A stretch of DNA of 64,000 nucleotides from Alnus glutinosa (lineage: Eukaryota; Streptophyta; Magnoliopsida; Fagales; Betulaceae), in the NCBI RefSeq assembly GCF_958979055.1, contig NC_084892.1:4233501-4297500 (forward strand). The letters are read 5' to 3'. Shown piece after piece: positions 22,292 through 32,217 of this stretch (position 1 is the first letter of the stretch; every line of letters starts with the position of its first letter). Both the position numbers and the translations under genes were made by a program. The notes under the pieces were generated by a model that saw nothing but the letters and a program-made list of their open reading frames with translations, searched no databases and had not been told where the DNA came from.

Positions 22292-22859
22292 TGACGCCGG
22301 AACAGAATAGCGATTATTCTGTAGGCTAATCAACAGGTAATTTGCAAGGAAGAAACTAGAAAATTCACCCCAAAACATAGAGAAAACTCTGAATTTTGAT
22401 AATTAATCAATAACAATAAGCTGTCGGAAAAACACCCACAAGCCGGGCTAATATAGCTGAAAATTCGACCTTTAGGATTTTACCAAAAATAGAAAAACCC
22501 TAATAAAATCTCCTAAGACTTGAAATAAATATAAATAAGCATATTATGGAAATACTTGGTACCAAAGAATATCTCCCAATTAATGGAAAATACTTGGTGC
22601 CAAAGAATTACCATATTAGGGAAAATATAATAACTATAATATTACTTGACGACATCGTAAATATAAATATGGAAATTATGTAAAAGATGAATCAAGGGAT
22701 TTGTCGATAGTCTCTTCTTTCCTTTATTCCCTTGATGGATGTTGAGAATTCGGTAGATATTTGTATTCTTAAAATATTTTGTACGATTCCTTCCATTCTC
22801 GGGCTGGTCTTATTCAAGAAATAATTTTCAAATTTTGTGTCTGATTTTCTCCTGCATCA
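22292..22859 (-). repeat. LTR (upstream copy on the element's strand)
   Basis: 568 bp, matching the other LTR except at one position by eye. The primer-binding site lies at 22278-22289 on the minus strand. Confidence 0.92.
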
Positions 22860-22947
22860 CATTGTGTTTGCAAACACAATGCATGGATTCTTTTAAAGAG
22901 ATCTTCTATCAGGATTTGATTAAGAATCCATGCCATCTGCCAAGTAG

Positions 22948-23067
22948 TGATCATGATGATGGATGTTTGGTAAGTTATATAGCCCAATTTTTTTAATTCA
23001 AGTACAATCTCTCTCATGGTTTAAATAGAGGTTAAATTCTAGTGTATTTACTTCTAACTGCTCTAGG

Positions 23068-23099
<32 letters not shown>

Positions 23100-24223
23100 T
23101 TTTTCATGTTTACTGTTAATTGTTGTGCTAATTACTTCCCTCTTGCTATTAATTGGGTTTTCTTGTCTTGCATACCTTGTGTGGTTGTCTTATATATATG
23201 TTAAAGTTTGTTTTTCATTTAGGCCGGGCGGGCATCTTTTGATGCATAAGACATCGAGGGTACTCCTTAAGTAATTCACGTCGACGGATGGGAGTAGGGA
23301 AGTTTGAACGTGCTCGGAGGCAACGTACAACCAAAATTAGGCTCTATTAATTTCTTTGTTAATTTTAAGCTGGTTTATGATTTATTTTACGAGTTTCAGT
23401 TGGTTTAAGGTATTTTAAGGAGTTATTGTTCATTAGTAATCGAATGGCTTTATTTATAATAATTAAGAACTCTTATTCCTTAATGATTGTAAGTCTTTAT
23501 TTAATTTGTATTAATATTTAGATCTGAAGCCTATATATATATATAGGCATGATATGATATGGACTTGTTTTTCTTGTCATTGGTTGAATAAAATTTCTTT
23601 TAAGAGTTATGACAAAATGTCTGGTTGGTTTGGTAAATTTTTGATAAGTGTTTTAGGTTTTAGTTTTTCAATGCGTATTTTTTTTTTTAAAAAAAAATGA
23701 AAAATGTTTTGATGGAGCCACATTTGAAGAAAAAGTACGTTTTATGTGTGATACATATTTGTGTGGTAAAATTTTGAAAAACGAAAATTATTAGGTGTTT
23801 CTGAAAAGCTAAAAGAAAATAAAAAAGTGAAAAAAGGTTGCTAGAGTTGGTCCACGGGTGGTGGTTGCTTGGCGGTAGCCATCACAGTTGTGATTTTGTT
23901 GCCATCATCACAAGCGCCACGAGACGGTTCTAGCAGCCACTGCGGGTGTTGCCAAATGGTTTTGATGACCAGCATCATGAAGCTGGTAGAGAAATTGGCC
24001 AGCGACAACTGCCTCCACTTTTTTTATTTTATTTTATTTTTAATAATAACAAGCAACGTCACACTTGAAAAACAAGTCTATGCTTAATTATATATTTTTT
24101 TAGAAGTATTTTGTGTTTTATCGTTTGAAAAGTGTTTTGTTTCTTTGAGAAAATAGTTGTGGTTTATTTTGAAAATTGTGTTAACATTTGAATATCTGAT
24201 ATTTGAGATCTAAGCCGAAACAA
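22948..24223. repeat. BAHD copy 2 3' flank, duplicated from 16110-17581
   Basis: Parallel to 16110-17581 throughout, including the T run near 23082 and a much shorter TA repeat near 23534. No gene is seen. Confidence 0.85.
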
Positions 24224-24232
24224 ATTTTGAAA

Positions 24233-24397
24233 GAATAATGTTATACACGTATTACTATTCTACCATACTAACACAATGTTAATATGACATTGTCAATTCA
24301 TCTTTAGATTCATTCTCGTTAAAATAAAATAAAAAATTAATAAATTGACAATGCCACGTCAGTATAGTGTGATGGGGGGTAGTGTTTAACGTTACTC
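24233..24397. mobile_element. MITE, Mutator-type, 165 bp (same insertion as 21-189)
   Basis: Flanked by ATTTTGAAA at 24224-24232 and 24398-24406, as in the copy at the window start. Confidence 0.7.
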
Positions 24398-25106
24398 ATT
24401 TTGAAAAAGAGTAATGGTACTCTGCAAACCCATTTATCACACTTATTTCACACCGATTAACAAAGATGATCTAATAAATGTAGTTAAATTTAAAACGCGA
24501 TGGTCACAACACTTCTTCTGTCTGGTGATTATTACACTGACGATGAATCGTCCAATTTCATTTTGAACTTCCCTGATATTGATGAAACTCCAAGCATATA
24601 TGTAGGGAACCAGAAAGCAATAGCGGTCCCAATACTGAGTGCCTACAATGTTTGTTTATATTTATGTTTTTTGTCTTTTATTTTCTGTTCTCAAAACAAA
24701 TACATAAATAAACAACTTAAAACACAAAATACTCTGAAAAGACAAAAACACTAATCACTATTCAAAACACAAAAACATCTACGCTTTGTCTCGAAGGAGG
24801 TGGAGAACACGACTTCTTATAAGCACAATCATCCACTTCCAATTTGTAACAAAACCGTAAGCCAGTGACATGAAAAGGTAGTTTGGTTTTGTGTGTAATT
24901 AATAATATACACAGTAATTGTTCAAATATATTCAAAAGGCCTTCTTCCATAACATAAAAGCTACTGTCTTAACCTCGGTAATTGTTCAAATATCGTTCCC
25001 AATATATAGCCATTTCGATACATTCTTTCAGGTGGAAAACTCAAAACTATTAAAATAAACCAAATCTAGAAGAGAGTCATGTTTACATTGTTAAGATTGG
25101 AAGTTC
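24398..25106. other. FIS1 3' flank and 3' untranslated region
   Basis: Parallel to 190-830 at first, then unique. A FIS1 3' untranslated region is expected just below 25107 on the minus strand. No other gene is supported. Confidence 0.5.
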
Positions 25107-26479
25107 TCAGTTCTTGCGAGCCAATGCTGCAGCAATCCCACCAGCTAGAAGTCCCACGGCAGTAGCCGTGATGCCTATTCCAATAACACCATCTGCATTC
25201 CAACAAATGTATTCAAAAAATTACTTCAGTCTAATGCTACCATGTGATTAAAAGTGGATAAAAATTCCGGCCGCCATTACCTTTAGCAATTTTATCTTCA
25301 ATAGTCTTCTTAAGAGTCAGAGCCTGCCTCCAATCAGGTGCAATCTACAAAACCAAATGTTTCGGAAACGTGCATAAATTACTTAAAAATACATTCACAA
25401 GCAGTTAATAATCAAAATCCTCACAAGCACGTCGCAAATCTATCGATATTGATATAAAAATGCATGCAGAAAGGATAAACGTCTAAACAATCATGTTATA
25501 TGAGCCGATAAATGATTAGCGTAAAACAATGACCCTTACGTACATACACATTTGCACTTGAGAATTTTTCACATAAAAAGTATCATTTCAGCAGAAAGCC
25601 GTCCTTTAGAAAGAGTTGGTACAAAACAATACTAAGTTCACCTTCGAAAACTAACGTCATATCATATGTAAAGAACTGATTAGCAGGAATTGTAGATGAT
25701 GTCACGACTCAGAAAACAAATCCTAGAATTATTAACCCTTTATAAATAAATCTATTCACAAAGTAAAAACAAATTGAACCTCCTCAAAAGGGACCCCTGC
25801 TGTCATGTAATGTTCTTTGGGTTTTGTGAGCTGGTTTCTGCTGGGGTGTTTGGGTTTCCTCATGTTTTTGGGTTCTGCATGTGTTTTTCCTTTTTTCCTT
25901 TTCTCTTTCCTGTTTTGGTGTTCTTTTTGTATACTTCATGTATACTTAGAGGCGCCTTTACATTTTTTTATAAATTTTTCTGATCACCTATCACAAAATG
26001 TAAACCACGAATGTTCGAACACATTGCAGAAGGGGAAGGTATATTCCACTGAATAGGACTTTAAGTTAAGTAGTTGCAGCACAAAAAGTAGAAAAACATT
26101 AAACAACCTCTAAACATCGGTCCACAAGCTGCCGACTTCTTGAAAATTCACCACTTCTGTAATACCCAATAGCCAGAAGGTAGAGCTTCTCCCTCTGCTC
26201 CAAAGGGCTGCTAGCATTGTTGGTCAAGGAAGCTGCAAATGACAATGTTGCACAGTTCAAAAATATAATTTCCACTGAAGTGAAGCCCTGCATTTCCTGA
26301 TATGGGAAACTCCAGAGAAACACATTAGAGAAACAATTGCATCACAAGAAAAAAGTTGGTCACAGGATTAATCTTTTTTCTTCTCCATTTTTGAATAGAG
26401 AAGATAATTCAATTAAACTATAGAGGAAGGGAATCATATCCACCTCCTTTTAGAAGATAATTCAATTACATGAGAGAGG

Positions 26480-26531
<52 letters not shown>

Positions 26532-29500
26532 TCTTTTTACCACTTTTTGGAGGATCAGATTCTAATTGTTTATCTCAAGTCTACGTATGGAGCAGTCACT
26601 TCCTAACAATATCCCCTGGGCACTAGCAGAATGTGGGAGTGCCTTGGCTTTTAAGGGATTGTAAGGAATCAGCCCAAGATAGCACTTGCAATAGAAACTT
26701 TAGTGAGACACCAGTGGTTACACTATTTTTTGGTTAAGTAATTAAAAGAAAACTCATAGAATTGATTTCACTGGCTCCATAAAGTGGTAGCAAAACATTC
26801 TAAACAAGTGTAGATTAAACTCACCCTAATCCGGCAACAACCAACAAAACATGACCACCGGAATTCTCTTCTTCGATTTCGACTTGGACATTGAAAACCA
26901 ACTCTTTAGGGTGTTAAGTCTTCTTCATGTTCTTCTCCTCCTTCCTCCCATTATTTTATTTGTCCTTAAATAACTTTTTGTTCCCTGAGGACCAAGAGAG
27001 TCGCACACGCCATCCTTTGACAAGATGCACCTCTAGATGGTATATAAGAAGACATTCCACCAAAGAACATTCCTTGTTCTTGTAAGTCTATTCAAACCAA
27101 AAATAAGATTTATGTCATTAGTCCCAGTGATCGGATCGTCCCTGAAGTTGAAAGGGTGCTTACGACAGATATCAAAACCAACAGGAATAACAGCATTCAG
27201 CTTGTACTCGGTTTGGGTGCTTGCATACAACGACAAAGCGAAGGGATTGCGAGGATGGAGAGGAAGAAGAAAAGAAAATGGGCCAGACCCAAATGGGGTC
27301 TTGGGTTTCGAGCCATTGTTTAAGTGGGTTGGTACAGAGAGAGAAATGTAGCAAAATTGTTTGTTTTCTGTCTAGGAGAAAGTGTTTTGGGTGTCAAAGT
27401 GAGAGGTGCAACCCGATAGTGGTAATACATTCAGCTTTACTAACCCCTAGAAGCACGTGCAATGTACGTGATTCATTTTTTGCCCAAATAGCTTCGATGG
27501 AAAGGAAATTAAAATTAAAACAATTGCAGCAATTTGAAGTTTGTGGAGGGGATTGAGAAGAAGGTAGTAGTTTTGTGGGATTAGGATCTCCTCAAAGTTC
27601 TTTGAAATTTCAGATTCTGAAATTTGTTAAATGCTGGCCATGCTTTGCATCTAACAGATTGAAACATGCCAGCTGTCTTCTTGGAAATTTCAGATTCTGA
27701 AATTGTTAAATCCTGGCCATGCTTTGCATCTAACAGAGTGAAACATGCTAGATGTTGAGGCAGCTAAAAACGTTTTTCCTCCCATCTAGAAACTGGGAAG
27801 TCTGCATTTCCACACACGCTCGCTTGTGTTATCAACAAAAACCGGAATGCCACATTCTGTTCCAAACCGGAATGCCACTTTCTTTTTACATATGTAGAGT
27901 ATGTCACAAAAAAGATTAAATATAAAATAAATAGAGAAATTTTCTCGCATGACGTAGTTACAGAGAGAAGAAAGATCTAGAGAACTGGGTGAGAAGACTG
28001 ATCTTTGTCGGATCAAATTTTGAGAATGATCTTGGTGGTGAGATCATCTCCGTCAATGGTACCCTTTTGAGACTAATCTTGGTGATGAACACTCAGATTC
28101 TGATGTATCTGCTATGAAGGCATCAGTTTTTGATGAGGAAATCCATGTGAGAAGTATTGGGTCGGCAGAGAATGCCACTTTTGCAGCTGAAAGAGAACAA
28201 GAACAAGAAAAGGAAGAAGACGAAGATGAAGAACTAGCAGAAGCTGAAAAACTAGAAGGAGAACAAGAACAAGATGGGTCTTCAAATACAGAAAAATAAG
28301 AAAGAGGAAGTGAAGTTTTTATTGCAGAAGATGAAGGGAAAGAGGAAGAAGAAGAAGAAGAAAGTGGGGTAGTGGTGGAACAGAAGATGAAGAAGAAGCA
28401 CCAGCAAAAGCAAATGACGAGTTAAACAAGAATGGAGAGAGAGAGAGAGATGAAGATGGGATCAAATTTGGAGTGTGTGTTTTAATTTTGAAAATTTTAA
28501 AGCTGGACTGTTAGATGCAAAGCACAGTCATGATTTAACAATTTCAGAATCTAAAATTTCAAAGAAATTTGAGGAGATCCTGATCCATTTTTTTTTCTTT
28601 TGGGAGAGGAGGGGGGGGGGGGGGGGGGGTTGTAATTTACAAACAAAGAAAGAAATTTTAACACTCTAACCCCATGCTACCACATTATTTCAAATTCACC
28701 ACCAAACTTTAAGTTGTCGCAACTCACCCACTAATTCAACGTTTGAGTCTCAATTTGCTGTCTCCGTCCACATCAACTGTTCATAGAAAAGTGTAAAATG
28801 ACCAAATTACCCCCGATGTGAAAAATACACTCCCCAATCTCTTATGAAAATCCAAATTGCTGAGAGAGAGAAAGAGAACTCATAGCTATGGCGCTCGAAA
28901 GATCAAAGGCTCCACAAAACTTCTCCTTACTAAGATTTAATTTTGGAGGCAAATGATTTTTATTTTTATTTTTCATAAGGGGATTAGGTTATCCATCTAA
29001 TTTAACCGCTGATTTAGGTTGTTTTTATTGTTTTAGGGGAGGAGGGGGAAGGAAAAATTGAAACTGAAACTTTAAATTAGAGGACAAGTTGCAGTAATCT
29101 AAAGCTTACTCGCGTGTGGTAATTTGGAGGAAAAGGCTTGAACCTAGAAATAAAAGGAACATTAACTACTTTATTGATTTATGTACCTTCAAGCATGGCT
29201 ATCCCACGCTGCACATCTTCTGGTTGCCTTGAATGAACAAGAGCCCAAGACAACCTCATAATGCTTTCACTCTTACGTTCACCTGCATCACCAGCCTCAG
29301 CAACTTCTCTCTCACAGCCCTGCCAATGCGTAATAAGATTTAAACTGTCTGAAAAAAAATGAAAAAGGAAATAACTAATGTGAACAGCGGAATGAAAACC
29401 AGAAAAGACTGATTGATTGCTTCGTATACAACAAAAATGTAAACAAATTGACTTCAAGTGGCATAGCTTACATAAATGTCAAAAACTAATACCATTATAA

Positions 29501-29632
29501 TCACAAAAAGTTCCATTATGTAAATTTTTTCCCCCAATGCATTTTATGTCTCACATATGAAAATTTGACATAATGCACTAAAGACAAATATAAAACTATG
29601 TGATAACAAAATAAGGATAATCAAGTCAAACA

Positions 29633-29719
<87 letters not shown>

Positions 29720-32108
29720 ACAGATTACTTAAAAGAAAAAGTAGACCGCATCAATTTTGGTGAGGATAAATAATTATAAAAAAAAAAAGGTGAGGATAAA
29801 CATTATTCTCTATAAATTCAATTGCTACTGCTTTGCTGTTTTTAACAAAGATGGCATCAATATATTCTTTATATGTTCTTGCTCACATCTACCCATATAT
29901 TCTTTAACTGTTCTTGAATTGTATCCAATGCCAGAAGAAAGGTTTGATGCAGCATAGCTTCCTAGGTGCGAGTCTTTGAAAACATATTAGCAGGGGTTGG
30001 AATACTTTCTCTAGGTTTGTTTTTGTCAAGGTGTGTGATGGCTCTCGGGCCCGGTTTTGGAATGACACTAGGTGTGGAGATCATCCTCTGAAGGAGTCTT
30101 TTCCGGAGCTTTTTTTTTTTTTTTTTGTGCAAGGGATAAGGATGCTTTGTTAGCTGATCATATGCTAGCTCACAATAACAAGGTGCATTGGGACATGAAC
30201 TTCATCAGATTAGTGCACGGTTGGAAGGTGGATACTGTATCTTCCTTTCTCAATGCTCTATATTCTGCTAGGAGGAGTCGGAGAGATAAAGACAAATGTT
30301 GTTGGGTTCCTTCCAAAAGACGATCTTTTGAGGTCAAAACTTTTTACAAAGTTCTCCTCCCCGACATTAACTACTCTTTCCATTGGAAGAATATATGGAG
30401 ATCCAAGGCTCCCTTAAGGGTGGTTTTCTTCACATGAGCAAATTCTTTAGGAAAAATTCTCACTAGGGATAATCTTCGCAAGCGAAACATCATAGTGATA
30501 AACTGGTGTTACATGCGCAAAAAGAGTGAAAAAAGTCTCGATCATCTCATTCTTCACTGTGATATTGCAAGAGACTTGTGGCATTTGTTCTTTAGGATCT
30601 TTGGATAGAGTGGGTTATGCCAAGGCAGGCGGTTGAGCTTCTGGCATGTTGGAAAAGAAGGTTAAGTCAGAATGATCTTAATGTCGTTTGGAATGTAATT
30701 ATTTCTTGTTTAATGTAGTGCATTTGGAGAGAAATGAATGCTCGAAGTTTCGAGGATTGTGAGAAGACGAGCTCGGATCTACAACTTTGTTTCCTTAAAT
30801 CTCTCTTTGAATGGATCTCTATTATCACCCTTTTTAACGCCTCTAACTTTGCAAATTTTGTGCTCTTGTTCCTTGTTCCTGATCTTGCTAGGTGTTCTCT
30901 TTTACATACTTCCTGTATACTTGGATTGCGCCCTTGTGCTTTTAACAAATTTGCTTTACTTATCAAAAAAGCTTCCTAGGGTTCCTAAGGGCTTAACAAC
31001 CTTATTTGGAAACTGTACTCACATACTATATACAACCTTAGGTCCAGATCAGTATTTATTCCAACAAGGGCTGCACCATCTATGTGATTTCCTAACATGT
31101 AGTTATGCACCTATATCACTAACCAACTCAGAGTCTGAAACAAAAAATAATAATAATAATTCCCACACATCAGCAAGTTGCTCATAGGGAAGTGAATATA
31201 TGGTGATCACCCTAAAAGTAGATAAACTAAAGTCAATGACTCGAGCACCTCTTCACCCATCCCACTCCCCTTCCCCGGCACATATGTTTCAATTTGCAAT
31301 AACAAGGTGAAGTACTATCAGCAGCTTAGTCGTTCTATGTAATCATCAGAAAGAGAAACTATCTTGACACCTTGTCTCTCATGAAGGGCATTAATACCCC
31401 CAGGGTTAATTGTCCCTAAATTACTCAACAAATGAGGGAGACACTCTTTATACAGTGTATCCTACTAGACACCTATAAAAATCATGAGTGCTTGAAAAAC
31501 AGAAAAACAACTTTAAAAATGTCGATTTCAACCCTAGTGGTTTGTGCTACATTACAATTCAGAATCAGGTTTGATTTGAAAACCTTCAACTCCACGAAGC
31601 CCTAATGGAACAAAATAACTTCTTGTCACAGCCTTTCCTTGTATAGTTGCATGTGCCATTTGTAAACCGGTCCATACAAAATATTTTTTTTTTTTAAAAA
31701 AAAAATCAAATCCAAACGGTTAACCCGCAGAAGAATAGCCTCGGATACTATGCTGTATTTCAAATTTTCAATGCATGTAAGTATCAATCCAATCGGTTTT
31801 CACAGGAGAATAAAAATAAGAAAAATAGAACAAGGTGGTTAAATATGAAAATAAAAAATGTTGAATTCTAATATAATTGTAACCCAAGAAATCCAAAATT
31901 AAAAGAAGAAATCTAATCATTTTGAGCAGTTAAGTTAAATTGTCTTTCTATTTTCAATCATTTTCTCGGAAGCCAAAAGGAAAATCGAGATATGGGGGAA
32001 TTTATGATTGCTTACGACGATGATGTCGCGATCGCACCAAGGGATCTGGTCACCGCCGCTGAAGAAAGAGCCGATGGACTCGAAGAACTTGCCGATCGTG
32101 GCCTCCAT
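25107..32108 (-). CDS. FIS1: Mitochondrial fission 1 protein (FIS1)
   Basis: Five minus-strand exons: 32108-32016, 29319-29187, 26232-26108, 25344-25281 and 25192-25107. All have GT-AG borders and join in frame to 166 residues, the usual plant FIS1 length. It opens MEATIGKFFESIGSFFSGGD, has two TPR-like repeats (LSWALVHSRQPEDVQRGIAM and EQREKLYLLAIGYYRSGEFS), and ends with a membrane anchor, DGVIGIGITATAVGLLAGG, plus a short basic tail (LARKN). FIS1 is a tail-anchored adaptor on mitochondria and peroxisomes that helps recruit dynamin-related fission proteins. The gene is stretched to 7 kb by transposons in its introns. A TATA box lies about 100 bases upstream. Part of it is duplicated at the window start. 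Confidence 0.93.
25790..26000 (+). mobile_element. L1-type LINE 3' tail in FIS1 intron 3
   Basis: Homologous to 840-1032. Ends GATCACCTATCACAAAATG, resembling the L1 3' end at 30950-30969. No coding remains. Confidence 0.5.
26470..27577. other. FIS1 intron 2, duplicated part and conserved minus-strand frame
   Basis: A T run at 26487-26530 is followed by sequence parallel to 1530-2220. On the minus strand 27033-27236 encodes words such as IPVGFDICRKHPFNF and DPITGT, preserved with few changes in the copy at 2050-2220. The protein source was not recognised; it may be a captured or decayed gene fragment. Confidence 0.4.
27578..28586. mobile_element. MULE-like foldback element in FIS1 intron 2
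   Basis: Inverted ends of about 80 bases (GGATTAGGATCTCCTCAAAG and GGATCAGGATCTCCTCAAAT read inward). The left end is internally duplicated: the CAGATTCTGAAATT...GCATCTAACAG unit occurs twice between 27611 and 27740. The interior encodes only a glutamate-rich repeat (28114-28299), not a transposase. Candidate 9-base flanks do not match cleanly, so the superfamily is inferred from end sequence. Confidence 0.55.
28611..28629 (+). repeat. G19 homopolymer
   Basis: An uninterrupted run of nineteen G in FIS1 intron 2, just outside the foldback element. Its length is likely to be unstable or misassembled. Confidence 0.8.
29634..29716 (+). repeat. (GT)n(GA)n compound microsatellite
   Basis: About 17 GT units followed by about 24 GA units in FIS1 intron 1. 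Confidence 0.95.
29967..30969 (+). mobile_element. 5'-truncated L1 LINE in FIS1 intron 1
   Basis: Flanked by the 11-base target repeat AGCTTCCTAGG (29956-29966 and 30970-30980) and ending in TTACTTATCAAAAA. It encodes the end of ORF2: a zinc-binding reverse-transcriptase region with KNIWRSKAPLRVVFF, then remnants of SLDHLILHCDIARDLWHLFF and WRERNARSFED. Stops and shifts interrupt it. It is antisense to FIS1. Confidence 0.88.
30981..32015. other. Rest of FIS1 intron 1
   Basis: No other gene or clear repeat is recognised. A short (AAT)n run lies near 31146. Confidence 0.5.
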
Positions 32109-32207
32109 AGCTTTTTGGTTACAGAAATTCAAGACTCGGAGCTTTTCGGAGTTAAAACTGGAAACTTGAAAGGCGGTGGTGAGAAAAGGGGGTTTACTTT
32201 CGGGTGT

Positions 32208-32217
32208 TTTATTTATA
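32208..32217 (-). promoter_or_regulatory. TATA box of FIS1
   Basis: Minus strand reads CCTATAAATAAA, 100 bases before the ATG at 32108, a normal spacing for a plant core promoter with a short leader. Confidence 0.55.

Larger units (their letters stand above)
20590..22859 (-). mobile_element. Young non-autonomous LTR retroelement (TR-GAG/LARD-like), 2270 bp
   Basis: Two 568-bp LTRs (20590-21157, 22292-22859) with TG...CA ends, a CATTG target repeat at 20585-20589 and 22860-22864, and a 1134-bp interior. On the minus strand, the site just inside the upstream LTR reads TGGTATCAGAGC, the usual primer site matched by initiator methionine tRNA. The LTRs differ at one base by my reading, so the insertion is very recent, probably well under a million years. 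There is a gag-like frame but no protease, reverse transcriptase or integrase. It looks whole for its class and would depend on a helper. The gag N-terminus suggests a Ty3/gypsy relative. Confidence 0.9.
19548..22947 (+). pseudogene. BAHD acyltransferase copy 2, truncated and split
   Basis: Nearly identical to 14994-16109. It lacks the first 82 codons and the promoter: the sequence jumps from the upstream word GGCACAG straight to CTTCATTGCAACG. HIVADG is retained. A 4-base insertion (GTAC) near 20391 shifts the frame after NFHV, so the open frame stops at 20441, before DFGWG. An LTR element sits at 20590-22859 with target repeat CATTG, after which the last coding bases and stop resume (22860-22947). 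It cannot encode a working enzyme. Confidence 0.92.

Noticed and set aside
27221-27556. 111-codon plus-strand frame in FIS1 intron 2
   Set aside because: No recognisable content; it lies at the edge of duplicated sequence and is not preserved in the duplicate.
28114-28299. Glutamate-rich frame in FIS1 intron 2
   Set aside because: A low-complexity GAA/GAG repeat inside a foldback element; no domain.
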